Of a DNA stretch of 64,000 nucleotides, positions 12,701-26,300 are shown in pieces. Source of the stretch: Nissolia schottii (lineage: Eukaryota; Streptophyta; Magnoliopsida; Fabales; Fabaceae); the NCBI GenBank assembly GCA_003254905.1, contig QANU01067139.1, forward strand, positions 440,315 to 504,314, in the 5' to 3' direction. The notes beneath the pieces were generated by a model that did no database searches, was not told where the DNA came from, and saw only the letters and a list, made by a program, of their open reading frames with translations. Made by a program: the position numbers and the translations under genes. Each line of letters begins with the position of its first letter. Position 1 is the first letter of the stretch.

Positions 12701-15700
12701 CGGTGAGAACATAGTTTCAGTCAATGTACCTAATTTGGACATGGTGCCTGGCAATAATTTCAGAGAGCAGCATCTATCACCACGTAATGCATGGGTGCGT
12801 TGTGATGATTGTCACAAGTGGCGGCGTATTCCAGCTATGCTTGCTGACCGGATTGATGAAACAAACTGCACCTGGTATACCATGTTTATTCATATTACTC
12901 ATTGTCACTTTGCTATAATTCGTGAATAAAAGCTGAATATGCAGAATATGATATAAGCATGTGTTTATTATCCAAGTCTTCAAAGGCAATCTTTCATTTT
13001 AATAGCATTGATTTATATTCATTGTTTATTATTTCAATCCTTTACTAGCAGGTCTATGCATATGAAGTACATAAGGCAAACCTTTTTAGTAACCTGTATC
13101 TTGTCATGTATGATTTTCTTTTGAAGGACATGCAAGGACAGCAACGATAAAGCCTTTGCTGATTGTGCTATCCCTCAGGAAAAGTCAAATGCAGAGATTA
13201 ATGCAGAATTGGGATTATCAGAAGCCTCAGGTGAAGAAGATGCTTACGAAGGCTCCAAAAATTATAAGGAATTGGAATATCAGCTGCCATTGGGTGTGTA
13301 ATATTTGCTTGATTTTTCTTTAAAAGAAAAGAAATACAAGCATGAAGTAGACTGTTTCTGGGATGTCATTTTTTTCTATTAACTTTTTGGGATGTCATTT
13401 ATTTTATTAACTTTTTGGGATGTCATTTAATCTTATTGTCTGATGTGTACTTTTGCTTTGAGTTGCAGTTTCCCAGGAGTCATCTTTTACCCGTATTTAT
13501 ACCAATGAGTTTCTGCATCGTAGCCGTAAAACACAGACTATTGATGAGGTCCTAACTTGTTCTATTTTTTCTTTTTGTTGAAGATATTCATTGTATTACA
13601 TTATTTGATTGTGGTGCACATTATTTTTAGTATACTTGGATTGGCATGTACTTAAATGTGAAAAATGGTAATGTTGGTTTCCTTGTCTGACTTGCAGAGG
13701 GGCAGAGCTCTGCTGAGCTGATGTTCTGTCTCATGTATTTTATTTTTTATTCCTTTACCTCCTTTATTTTAATTTTCCTTCCTTTAATTAATTAGTTTTT
13801 TCCCCAAAAATGATGTGAAACCAGACCATCGCTGTCCATCTGAGTCATAGAGTATCAACATAACTATTATTTGTAGGGTGAAATTCATTAATCCATTATC
13901 CATCTGATCGATCCATACTTAAATCGATCCAGTTAGTCCAATTTAGGGTGTCAAAGAGATACATTAGAAATACTCCAATATACTATTAGAATTAGTCCAA
14001 TTCAGGGGTGGCAAAGAAATCCATTCATCTGATCCTTACATATCTAAGTCCATTGAATTGCAGTAGCAAAATTTAATGGATTGGATCAGTTTTAGTTAGT
14101 GGATGGCTAATGAACTAACCAAATATATAATCTTATGCATTGGATTTTTCGGTACAGGATATCCGTTGGAGATTTAATATTAACCAATGCATTATACTTG
14201 CTAAGTTCAATTGAAATTGAAGTAGTGTCCAATATTGAAGTAAGTTTTAAAAAAATTAGTAGACGTATATACATGTATAGGTTATTGATGGGTTTCCAAT
14301 CCTTGTCCACAAGAGAAAGAAGAAAGGGAATAGGGACAGAATGTTTGGAATTTTTCCCTAACATAGAGATAGGAATAATAAGAATTCAGTAAGAGAAGTG
14401 GAGGGATCTAGCAGAATGGACAGCTGGCATCCGGGGATTTTTGATGGAGAATTTAGGATCATGCAAGGAAATGTGATTATGATGGGTAGAGTGGGTTGCA
14501 GGGAGGTCATTGAACAATCTAGGTAGAGCGGGGTTTGCTGATGGCAATAAGGGGCAGAGATCACTTTGTTTTCTCCTTTCTTTGTTAACCGGTTTTCTGT
14601 ATTTCTCTGTTGCCGTGTTGTGTTTGGAATCTTGCTACTTGACTTTTTCCCATTATACTCTAGTGAAATACCTTGTATGTGTGTGTGTATCTCACATTGC
14701 TTAGGATATGACTTATATAACCTTTATAAGAGTTTGGACGGCCCTCCCCTCATGAGTTAGCTTTTGGGATTGAGTTAGGCCGAGTCAATGTTAAGATGGT
14801 ATCAAAGCATATCCTATGTTTGATTTAGGGCCACCCGCAATGTTCAGTCCCGCTAACTTCAGTCCCTTGCTATTCAGTCTTGGGAGTGAGGGCGGCGTGT
14901 TAAGTACGGCATTATTGGAGGATATGGCCTAGATAACCTTGCAAGAGCTTAGGCAACCCTCCACCCATGAGCTAGCTTTTGGATTGAGTTAGACCCTCTC
15001 AATTGTAAGAATATATATTTTTTAGTTAACAGGAATAGCAAAAACAATATATAATGAGAAGAGACAGAAGAAAGAAAGGGTTACATATATAATTGGAAAC
15101 AGTTAAAAACAGAATTCCAAGTGTAAATGGATCTGTGATAGAATTGTAATTCATACCTGTTATATAACGGATACAAATTACAATTATGTTCTCAACTGTT
15201 TTGATATATATGTACGGAAGCCATCTTTCATTTATTTCTTTCCGTTATGTATTCGTTCCTTCTTTTGTCATTTTCGTTATGTATGTTGAATCCCTCTTTT
15301 GTCGTATTTGTTATTTATATATATCCATTCCTTCATGTCTTTTTTTGTTGTTGTGGCTGACATTTTGCGGAATTTTGGAGAGTGAGTGAAGTTTGGAGAG
15401 GGGCAATCATTTAATAAGAGAGAGAAAGAATTGAAACAATTTTTAATATAAATTTTAAATGTACATGTTAAATACTTATTTATTAAATTGGTCCGGATGA
15501 AATGTATTTTTTAAATGCTTTTTCAACAGATCATAAATGGATTAATGATTTGTTTATGATCCACTCTAAAGATCATCCATTTGTCACCCATATTACAATT
15601 CATTGATTGTTTCTTATTTTACATTTTGATTAAGGTTTAGATTTAATCATGATGATACACTTGGTTTTCAGTTAAGTTTTGAAATTTGCAAATTTGCACA

Positions 15701-18700
15701 TCTGTTTTTGTTCCTTATTCATTGTACCCATGAAATTATATCAGATAATGGTCTGCCATTGCAAAACACCTAAAGAAGGCAAGATTGGCTGTGGGGATGA
15801 ATGTCTAAACCGAATGCTTAACATCGAATGTGTGCAAGGAACCTGCCCATGTGGGGACCATTGTTCCAACCAGCAGGTTTGTAAGCTATTTGTTTTCCTT
15901 CTAGAAGTATTCTAGTACATGCCCCTTTTTTTTCCCTCAAAGGGCGTGATTGTTGTCCAAATATCTTATTTCAGTTTCAAAAACGCAAGTATGCCATCCT
16001 GAAGTGGTTTAAATCTGGGAAAAAGGGTTATGGACTGAAGGCACTTGAGGATATAGCTAAAGGCCAGTTTCTTATTGAATATGTTGGAGAGGTAACTGGG
16101 ATTATACTTTGCTTCCTTTGAATTATTGTTATACTGATTAACAAATTATTTATTGTAATGTATGATGTATTGAGATTTGATGCCGAATCTCTAAATTTTG
16201 TGATCATATTTGTGGTTTGGTTTCGTATTTTATCTTAAATTTTAGGGTAAGGAAGAATTAACATTACCCTTACTGTCATGATCTTGTCCTCGTTTATTCT
16301 ATCCCTCCAAAATATTGTTTGTCAATCCTCATCTTCGTATGTTTTTCTTTTTGCGGTAGAAAAAAATAATATTTGAAATAATGTTACTACTTACTACTCA
16401 ATTGATGTATTTGTTGGGCTGATTTATTTTAAGTTGACCATTACCATATGCATCACCAAGATGAAGGAGAGTTTGACCTATTTTTTGTGCAATTGGATTG
16501 TCTCTTTGCATAGTGGGGAGCCACGAAAAAGTAGTAAGCTTTTAGCTGCGGAGTAACCAAAGAATATTGTATTGATGTATGCAGTTGCATATATGGTAAA
16601 ATTTTGGGTTCCAAACATGAAAAAGACACAGGTAGCTAGGATGGGTTTGATCCACTTAAAACCGTTCAACATGATAACCTACACATGTAGGCTAGGACTT
16701 AAGAATAGCTTATATCTAACAATCGACTTAAGAATAGCTTATATCTAACAATCGACTTGCTTTTCTTTTTAAGAAAACAAGCTGTATTCTAAGCAGATTT
16801 GATTCCATTTTTATTGAATCAAGTTTTATAGTAAGTATTTGCTCTATTATTCTACTTAAGGACATTGATGCAATGTGTGGATTTATATATGCATAGGTGA
16901 TGCACAACTTGTGCACATCATTGATCTGTTATGCACATGATATCTAATTTATGGTCCAAACAGGTGCTTGATATGCATGCTTATGAGGCACGGCAAAGGG
17001 AGTACGCTTTGAAGGGTCATAGACATTTCTATTTTATGACCTTAAATGGCAGTGAGGTATGAATTTCACCTGTATCTGCATACATAATGGAATTTTTATA
17101 TGGAATTTTGTTGGGTAGAGACGAATGAATGGTTTAATTTCTTATGTGTTATTCTATTTTGGCTTTATTTCTTTATTTACAGGTGATAGATGCAAGTGCG
17201 AAGGGAAACTTGGGTCGTTTCATTAATCATAGTTGTGATCCTAATTGTCGAACAGAGAAGGTGAGCGAGCTGTATCACCTGCATTATTTGATAAGCTTAT
17301 CTTTTTGGTGTTTTGATTTGGAGCTAATTTATTGCTTTTAGTTTATATGTGTGCTGCAAATATGCACCTTACATGCATTTGAGTATATAGATATATGACA
17401 ATTAGCGTGCTTATCTGTCATTCTAGAATGTGGATGCATGCTTTTCCAGAACCTTTCCTCAATGACATTTTGTACTTAGTGGCTAAATCATGAAATCCGG
17501 AATCCTGTTTTTTCACATTAGTTGACTGGCCATGTGTTCCGCCCTTTTTTTGAACAGTGGATGGTGAATGGGGAAATCTGTATTGGACTGTTTGCATTGA
17601 GGGATATTAAACAGGTGTGCTTTCAACCTCCACATATTGTTTTTATGTCTACTTGTCTTTGTTTAATCAACTTGATCTTGTATTTTTGTATTGTGGACCT
17701 ATTCCTGTCAGTACCCAGGTTATGTTATTTTTCTATTACTATTTATTTCAAGAAAGAAAATCAACATTTACTTCATGCTGAGATTGACCGTTTTGCCGAT
17801 CTATATAAGATTCTTGTCAATCTAGAACTATTTGTGAACATTTGAGGTGATGAAATAGATTAACATGAATTCCGTTTATATTTGATGTCTTTAATTTAAA
17901 GAGATTATTAGTGAAGTGATTTTTTTTAAAATTAATATTTGCTTTGTGTTGTGACCATGTTTAAGTATCATTCTGTGCCAAGCTGAACTTACTTTCCACC
18001 ACCTTCCCCAGGATGAAGAAGTGACGTTTGATTACAACTATGTAAGGGTTTTTGGTGCTGCTGCCAAAAAATGTTATTGTGGTTCACTTAATTGTCGAGG
18101 TTATATAGGTGGTGGTGACCCACTTGATGACGAAGTGATAGTTCAAGGTGATTCTGATGAAGAATTTCCAGAACCTGTGATGCTTACTGATGATGGTGAA
18201 ATCGAAGACAGTGTGCCCGTACCGTGCTCTGATCATGTTGATAGACAGTCTGCTAGGCATATGTTAAAAGAAAGGGATGTATTGGGCAAGTCTACAACTG
18301 CTATAGATGCAGATGGTACTCCAGACAAAGAGAGTTCTATGAACCCTGCCTTTGCTGTTTCCCTGTTGCGCAGCTCCATACAAGAGGACTCGAAGGGGAA
18401 GTTACCATCTTCTGTTCCTGTTGAAGAAATTTCCCAACAAGTGGAGGATGCAACAAGAAAAACCATGCCTGCTGTACAACAAGGATATGCAATGGAATCG
18501 GATATTACAGACAAAACTTCCACCATTCAAAGAGCAGAGACGGATCCTTCCCTTGCAATTGTCAGCAAAGTGTTATTGAATTCAGCTGGTAGTAATAGGG
18601 AATCCAAGTCCGAAATTGTTGAAGGCAGGCATGGCTTTTCACAATCACGTCTGCTTGTTAAGACTCCTCAACTGAGCGGTTCTGTTAAAAAGGGAAAGGT

Positions 18701-21700
18701 TCGTGCTAATCCTTCAAATGGCTTCAAAGCTGAGGCAACTGTCAACCGATTGCCGGTGATGCCTAAACTGAAAAAAGTGCTAGAAGGTTCTTCTAATGGC
18801 CGGTTTGAAGCAGGTTGGTAATCCTTGTTTATCTTGACAACAAATTTCTTACATACATAACCTGTAATAATGGATAAACTTTTAATTACCTGCAGTTCAG
18901 GAGAAACTTAGTGAGTTGCTTGATGGAGATGGGGGAATAAGCAAAAGAAAAGTAAGTACTTTATATTGGAAGCGTCAAACATGACATTTTCAAATAGTTA
19001 CATTTATTTGGAAACTTGTGCGTGCATGTATTTTCTAATGCGCTTTCCTGCAGTTAATTTGGGTTATCTTACTAACCAAGAGAGGTCAACCTCTACTGCT
19101 GTAATATTTTAATTTTATACTTGTTTTATAATCAATTATAATAGTTCATGTCTTCCATCGTCTTTGCTTTCTTTTTGTTACTTTTTCATAAATGCATTAT
19201 TGGGTACCTTATTGGGCTTGCCGCCTGGATATTTTTATGGGTATACAATTTTCACCATTTGACACTGACGGCTCCCCCCCCCCCCCNGGATTCCACCAAA
19301 GGGTACTTGAAGCTTTTGCTTCTCACTGTGGCATCAGGTGATAGGAGCAATGGTGAAGCCATTCAAAGGTCCTCTCTTGTTTGACTTTTTCTATTTCTTC
19401 ATTAGTTTATTGTTTCTTTGCTAAGCACATGTTGTATGCTTGCACTAGACTTATTCTGCCTTTATTGATATGTATATTCTCTTTAAAGGAAATTTGTTTT
19501 GGTTGCAGCAATCGGGATCTTTCCATGATCCTTGATGCCCTTCTGAAAACAAAATCTAGAGCAGTGCTGAATGATATAATTAACAAAAATGGTAATCTAT
19601 ACTAGCTTCGTATGTAATGCAGTTTTTTTGCCCTTATATCTGGAATTTATAAACTCGTCAACCTTTGCTAGTCTAAAAGTAACTAGCTTTTTTTTTCAGG
19701 TTTGCAGATGTTACATAAGATAATGAAGCAGTACAGGCAGGACTTCAAAAAAATTCCAATACTACGAAAACTTCTTAAGGTGCTTAGATGGGAAATCAAT
19801 CTTATTTTAATTTTACTTGTTTGTTGTCTGTAATTTTTTCAAGTAGTTTATGTATATTTCAATCTATTATCTTAAATTACTGCATGCCATTGAACCAAAT
19901 CAACCAATAATTTGTTGTCTACAGTAAACTGAAATTGTAGAGCCTGAGTTGTGAATTTCCACTGTTGGCTTTGTTTTCTTTCCATATGCATAGTTGTATC
20001 ATAGTCCTCAGTTGGTTGGGCTTACTTAAGTTCTGAGGTCAGATATATGGAGCAAGCATAAGATAATTGTGTTTCTTGCTGGTTTTCTATGTGGGGGAAA
20101 TCACTGAAAGCAGTGTACTTCACCTTCAAATTTTGTAGATCCTTAATCAATGTATGTATTTTACATTGAAAGGAGTGTGCGCGCTATCATATGCTTTCAT
20201 ATTGATAATATAATGAGGAAGGGTTGATGAGCAGTTGATAAGATAGTTATCATTACAAGCTATTTCTGTTCTTGCTGAACAACATAATACCTTCAGTTCA
20301 TTGTGTTGAATTCACTGAATGTGTATGACCTGTTCAATCCGTGCAAGTAAAACTTAAAATTGCATTCTGTATTTTTATCCAATGGCCATATGTTGGCATT
20401 TACATGATGTTAATGCATTTTCTTACCCTTCTTTTGGCATATTTCTCTAATTATTCAAGTTGAATGTTAGAATAAGGCTCAATTTGGTAATTATATTTAG
20501 TTCCGTAGATGTAACCATCCTATATTCTTAAATAAGTTGATAGTTGTTACATCTGGACCTTTTATTTGTGGTCCTCCTTGCTCTGCTCTCTCTTCGTTCA
20601 CGTGAAGTGAGTGTTAAGGGAATGTGCACACGCTTAATCAACTTACTTTTGCAGGTTTTAGAGTTCCTGGCTGCGAGCAAGATATTGACATTTGAACATA
20701 TCAATGGTGGTCCCCCATGTCATGGAATGGAGAGGTCAGTAAATTTCAAATTTTGAGTGAAGAATTAATAAGGTTGGACTGGTGCTTACCCTTAATATTT
20801 TAGTTTGGCCTTGGCCTGATCCTGGAACAATTACAAGATTGGGCTGTTGCTTACTCTTGCTATTTTAGAATCTCAAGCTTATTTTAAGTATAATCACCTT
20901 AGTACTACTAATCTTAGTGTTTAATATTGAAATATTTATATTTCTATACTACTAGTATATTGGCCCCTTGGGTTATAAATCATATTTCCTAAAATGCCCT
21001 TACAATAATTAAAAGGGAAAATAGCAATTTGGTCGCTTGAATTGTACACCATGTGCACTTTCTGACTTTAAAAATGTACAAATTGACTCCCTAACATTTC
21101 ATAACAGTGTAAATCTCCTTTTAAATGATCAAATTACCCTCATCACTTTCCTTTCCATCCATCTTCTTCAAGAATGTGAGGGTAATTTGGTAGTGTATAG
21201 TCAATTTGCACTATTTTAAAATGTCCGGGTCATTTTGCCCTTTTAAAAGTCAAGGGGTAAAGTGCACCTTGTGCATAGTTCAAAGGGATAAATTGTTTTT
21301 GTCCCTAATTAAAAAGACAGTTTCAAGGCTACACCCACTTGTCACGTAGCTGCCACTTCTTTTCCTCTCCTTCCCTCGGATTTCATCCTTACTGCAAGAC
21401 CAACAGCTCCTTAATATAGTAACTAAATACTCATAATATTATGTTATGAATAAAATTAAAACTTAAAAAATGATAATTTACCGGTACTTCGGCGTATGTC
21501 ATCCCACTAGTTAAAAATAATGTGTTCTTTAGATGCATTTTTTCTATTTGGATGGAAACTTTTTTTTTTTGGATTTGTTTCATTTCATCTGTGGTGTCAC
21601 TTGTTTATTATTGTAACTTGGAATCAACTTGAAGTTTTCTGTTCTTCTTTTGTTTGTCATTGTCTTAAATCTTGAGTGATGAATCAAGTATTTCATTACT

Positions 21701-23337
21701 GCCAATTTTCAAATTGCTTGCATATTTTCAGACTTGACTTTGTACTTACTCTGCCCTGCAAATTAATTGCACTATTCTCGTCCATATAACTTGTATGAAA
21801 TTGTTCTATTGCTTGCTAAGCATCTATTCTTTCACTAATAATTACTTTGATGTTCAGCTTTAGGGAATCAATGCTGTCTCTGACAGAGCATGATGATAAA
21901 CAGGTACGTGTTATACTAACTTTTTCAAGTCCATTGTGTATTGATATCAACTTGGTCAGGTCATGCTTATATCCTTCTGTACCAAAAGAAAAATGCTGGA
22001 AAGGCATGTTTATCAGAATGTTGTGGCATGCTGTTGACTCTTGGATGAATGAGTGGTCGCTACCATTTCATTTCATCCACCAACTGTCATGATTATTGTT
22101 GAGGATTCTGAAAAAATTTAGGGCTCAGTAGTATTTCTCGTAACAAAATATGCTGTTAGTATTTTTCTAACTGTGAGAGTTTCTGTTTTTGGGTAAGGAT
22201 TTGAATCATTGTATGTTCTAATTGTTTTTGTTTTGTTTGCACACGTAGGTCCATCAAATTGCCCGTAGCTTCCGAGACAGATGGATTCCAAGACATGGCA
22301 GAAAACATGGATATATGGACAGAGATGATAATAGGGTAGAATCTCACAGAAGTTTCAACTCTAACAGATCTTCATCATCACACAATCATAGGCATGAGCA
22401 GGATTCGAAACCTACGGAAGCAATTGATTATTGTCAGCAGTCAATGCTTGTGACAAATAGAGTAGATGCTGCTACCCCCGAGGGTGGCACTGCACTGTCT
22501 CAAGATGGGGTTGAAATCAAAGAGACAAAGAGACGTAAGCGCAAAAGCCGATGGGATCAGCCAGCATGGGATCAGCCAGCCGAGACATATTCTGAAGCAG
22601 TTGTTGGCTCCATTGATGAAAGCCAGAACATTCATGAGGATGTTCCACCAGGGTTTTCGTGTCCAGTAGGTTCACTTAATGCTCTGCTAAAATCTGGTGA
22701 TCTTGCTTTGCAAAATGCAAGCCATTCTAGATTTCCCTCTGATTCAGTTATGGGTCAGCCAAAGGAGAAATTTAACTATCGCTTGCCTGTCTCATATGGA
22801 ATGCCGTGGTCTGTTGTCAAGCAATATGGAACACCTCATGCTGAAATCGCAGGGAGTTGGATCACTGCACCTGGCATGCCTTTCAACCCATTTCCTCCAC
22901 TACCCCCATATCTGCGGGATGAGAAAGACTGTCGGCCTTCTAATACTGCTAATGCTATGATAATTGATCAACCTGCTGAAGTTAAGCAGTGTGATAGCAG
23001 TGGCCAAGTTAATTGTTTCTCAGATGACATGATTTGCAGCACAACTGGCACTAACCCTGAAGACATGAATCTTACATCTGAGGACAATAAACACATTCCT
23101 AAGCGGTTGAAGGATGACTCCTATGATTTGGGAAAGAAGTACTTTAGGCAGCAGAAATGGAATAATTCAAAAATACATCGACCATGGTTCCGGAGGAATG
23201 CAGGGAAATGCGATGGGAACAACACCAGTGGTGATGTGGGCAGTATAGGTGTAGGAAATGTACCGAAAGAGTCAGAAGTTACATGTTCAGAGGATGCAAT
23301 CTGTAGAGATGCGAAAGGTGGCAATAATATTTATTAG
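9761..23337 (+). CDS. ASHH2: Histone-lysine N-methyltransferase ASHH2 (SDG8/EFS type)
   Basis: Nuclear SET-domain enzyme expected to di/trimethylate H3K36 on transcribed genes. In Arabidopsis the family controls flowering, branching and carotenoid genes. Coding exons: 9761-12461, 12649-12874, 13127-13293, 13469-13548, 15745-15876, 15975-16091, 16964-17056, 17183-17260, 17558-17614, 18012-18813, 18896-18951, 19289-19368, 19509-19591, 19700-19779, 20655-20734, 21858-21903, 22249-23337. All phases join, giving 1988 residues. The first ~900 residues are acidic to basic and disordered. A CW finger follows ([14 protein letters not shown], continued in the next exon), then AWS ([17 protein letters not shown]), SET ([23 protein letters not shown]) and post-SET ([13 protein letters not shown]). 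The C-terminal exon has a basic patch and PPGF. The start is the ATG at 9761, because the open frame upstream has no other ATG. The acceptor of exon 12 is masked by an N. Introns 4 and 15 carry transposons. Confidence 0.95.
14005..15595. mobile_element. Candidate hAT-like element in ASHH2 intron 4
   Basis: The left end GGGGTGGCAAAG (14005) pairs with CTTTGCC-like TTTGTCACCC at 15580-15589. The subterminal words ATCCATTCATCTGATCC and GGATGATC/GGATC also correspond. CAATTCA occurs just outside the left end (13998-14004) and at 15596-15602, compatible with a 7-8 bp duplication. A TRIM element sits inside it. No transposase frame is seen. A partial related copy (AGGGTGTCAAAGAG) lies just to the left, at about 13947. 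Confidence 0.4.
14686..15010 (+). mobile_element. TRIM retrotransposon (miniature LTR element)
   Basis: Two direct repeats of about 111 bp (14686-14796 and 14898-15010) are roughly 75-80 percent alike by eye. Shared words include GGATATG, ATAACCTT, CATGAG, TAGCTTTTG and ATTGAGTTAG. Both start with TGT. Directly after the first is TGGTATCAAAGC (14797-14808), one base from the usual initiator-Met tRNA primer-binding site. A purine-rich GGGAGTGAGGGCGG precedes the second repeat. The ~100-bp interior has no coding capacity. This is the textbook layout of a TRIM. It is old, to judge from LTR divergence, and no target duplication was found. Confidence 0.75.
16696..16753. repeat. Perfect 29-bp tandem duplication in ASHH2 intron 6
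   Basis: The 29-bp unit starting GACTTAAGAATAGC occurs at 16696 and again at 16725 without mismatch, followed by the first bases of a third copy. The identity suggests a recent slippage or repair event, or an assembly duplication. It lies about 210 bp upstream of the exon 7 acceptor and does not touch coding sequence. Confidence 0.9.
20943..21510 (+). mobile_element. Helitron-like element in ASHH2 intron 15
   Basis: The left end TCTATACTACTAGTATA followed by GGCCCC and later AAATGCCCTT matches the style of many plant Helitron 5' ends. The right end finishes CCCACTAG followed by T, fitting the CTRR|T rule. A weak hairpin (CCGGTACTTCGG) lies about 30 bp before it. The base before the left end is T, where A is usual. 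A MULE-type MITE has inserted inside. No Rep/helicase coding is present. Confidence 0.5.
21015..21305. mobile_element. MULE-type MITE with perfect 9-bp target duplication
   Basis: A 291-bp fold-back element. Its left arm (GGGAAAATAGCAATTTGG, then TGTGCACTTT) and right arm (complement GGGACAAAAACAATTTATCC, then GGTGCACTTT) pair over roughly 100 bp. TAATTAAAA flanks both ends exactly (21006-21014 and 21306-21314). A 9-bp duplication is the hallmark of Mutator-superfamily insertion. No coding capacity. Confidence 0.82.
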
Positions 23338-26300
23338 CATGCACAGTAGCAAAACCAATATTGTTCACAGGAAAAGGAAATTGTTTTTGTTTTCTTTTTT
23401 CATCCATATAAATTAAGGTACTGTCAATTCATTTTTTTCCTGAATTATTCAATGATAATTTCATTCAATTACAGCATTCCTCTCCTCCACTTAGTTCAAT
23501 CTATATAGCTTGTACTGTACCCGGTGCATCATGCTGTTCCGAATACTGATCTGCTGCCCAAACCTTCAAGAGGAAAGGTGTTGCCGCTGACTTGCAGTCC
23601 TCTCAAAAAAAAGTGAACACCTGTGGTGATAATGCACAGTATTGGTGAGACTAGTATATTGATGTCTGTTTCAACTTTCAACATGTTCCTTTATACACAT
23701 TTGGATCCTCTCAAATGAGGTTCCTTGTAGAGTGAGGGGGTTTTCACTCTATTAAATTGAGAATGGGTCCCATCTTTACTTTATTGATCTAATGAAGAGA
23801 TTCTTTACTTTACCTTCTAAAATCAGAGATTCACTTTAGAGGATCCAAATCCCGTAAAGTGGGGGGTTTTCACTCTAGTGGGATTCATTCACAATGCTGT
23901 ATATTAAATTAAGAGTAGATAACTCCTCATTTCTTCATTTTACAAGGAACCTCGCATTAGAATACCCGTTATACTTAAAATGCTGGAGGGGGCCACTGGT
24001 GTCCTGTGTGAGTTATGCCTTACTCTCGTGATTGAGATTAAATATTAGGAAAACGTTATTTGTATTCATTTGTGTATGAAAAATTGTGCCAAAATACGCA
24101 TATCTATCATTAGATGAATTCTCTTTGAGATGTGAATCTCATTTAAATATCATCTAATGGTGGATATAAGTGTGTGAGTTGTGTGTCTCATATAAATGAG
24201 TATTTCAAATATTATGCATAGTTGTGCGAATTGAGAGATTGTTCTCATTAGTAGCAAATAAGTGAATTTTAAAATAACCAATTACTTCCATTGCTATCAT
24301 GTAATATGTCTCATTTATATCTGAACCCGTCAGATCAATTATTTATTTAATGTCTCATTTATGTTTTATTCTTCACTGAAGTTCAGTTGTATACCTTTTT
24401 GAGACCAGGTGTTTGTGGTTCGAAGTCTTCAAAATTATACCAGTGAATGTTGCAAGTAAATGGTATCAATTTTACTAATGCTGATTAGTTTTAATTTTTT
24501 TGTTTTGTTTCTAAATTAGATATGGGTTCACTCCATTGCAACCTTTCCTTTCCCATTTTAATGCTTCGTTTGGTGATTTCTTACATGCTTCAATCTGGAA
24601 TTCGAGAGATTTTGTGTTGATAATATTTGCTATTGGCTTTTCTAAACCTTGCTCGGATGTGTTTCTTTTTTACTTTCTAGAATTAAGAGAAACAACTCGA
24701 AGAAAAGAATTAGTATTTTAATGTTTGTTGTTTTTATACTCTTTCTCCGTAGTTTAGCAAATGCAATTTGATTATTGAACATTATTATAATAAAAGACGC
24801 AGAAATTAGTTGAAAAATGTACAATGATATGCTGCTTTGAGAGATCTTTTTGGTTGACCTTCTCTGCACACTTTTGGGATTGGCTGGATTTGCTTTCTCC
24901 AAGCTTACATAATTCTTTTTTTAATGTTAAACAAGAGAGATTCTTGTGTGGGTATTAGTTTATATCAGTATACACAGTGGGTTCCAATGAACTTTGTAAC
25001 AGGTGTGTTTGAAGATGAGGTAATACATTTGTATCTATAAAATAAAAATCCTTGAAGAAACAATGAAAAGATTTCTTTCTCATTTGAAAGTTACAAATAC
25101 AGTCCATGAAAGAGACTTTCCTCCTCATGGAGGAAGGAGCATCATGCTCCAGAACTCTAGTCACACATTTTATTCCTTTAACATATCTTCTCTCATTTTT
25201 TTGATGTGTGGCTATAATGGCTTGTTGAGCATTATGGTCCTTTGTCTGTGGGTAGGGTAGTCTTTCTCCTAGATCCATAGGGTACAATATCCATAGCCAA
25301 GGGGTGGGGAAGTGTGTGAAGACAGCCATAGGATCCAACATCCAAGGAAAACTGATAAATAATGGTTTGTGGTGCAGTTTTTCCAAGTAGGTTTATAACA
25401 ATGTTTCCACTTCTTAGCATAAGCCAAATGGGTGCATTTTTCTTGTTCCTCTAAAATTAGTAGTGCTCGTGTGAGCATGTAAACTGCATGTATCAAGTAA
25501 TATCATTACGATGGATTCAAGTCTTTGTTGTTTGGGATAATCACGTTTTCCTCCTAGAAAAAACCATGTTGGGTGACTTCCATTTAGGGCATGGTTAAAC
25601 ATTGCCCCAGGTGAAGACTATGATTTTGTAATAGTTTGAAAAAAAAATGAGGATATGCGTGGCAGGTGAAAATGTTACATTATACTTACGTTTCTGGTCT
25701 TCTATTTAGATAAACTCTAATCATTTAATCATTTATATTGTTAATGTCGTCCAACTCTTCAAAATAATCTCATCTTTCTTTGACAAAATATGAAGTACTT
25801 TTGGTAAAGAATGAGAAACAATACAATACCAAATAATTGACTTCGAAAATGAACAAATCTTAGATCTATGCATGCTCGTCTACCAATAAGGCAAATCAAC
25901 GGTCTCTTAAGTTCTTTCACAAAATATATAAACAATATAGTATTGCTACAAACGGAAACTTGGTTCATGATGTTCTTACTTCTTACAACAAAGCAAAGCA
26001 AAGCAAAGCAAGAAGAAAATGTGCAACACCAGAGGGATATCTTCACAGGAAATAGAAATTCAGTCAGAGACAAGTACGTTATTGCTATACTATATAAGTA
26101 CATTTACAAATATCAGAATTACTGTGCACATAGCAAGCAGCAATCCTTGCAGGAAGACATTGTTCCAATATCATTGGACCCAACATTGCCCAGAAACGGT
26201 TAATTAAAGCCAAACAAATCTGCTGCTGCTTTTCTTTTGATGGGTGAAGGAATCTAGCAAAGATGAATTGATTTGCATTGCCATTAGTTAAGGGAGAAAG

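Noticed and set aside
24955..26103. Several minus-strand ORFs between ASHH2 and the GST gene
   Set aside because: They overlap in different frames and lack recognisable motifs; treated as chance or decayed repeats.
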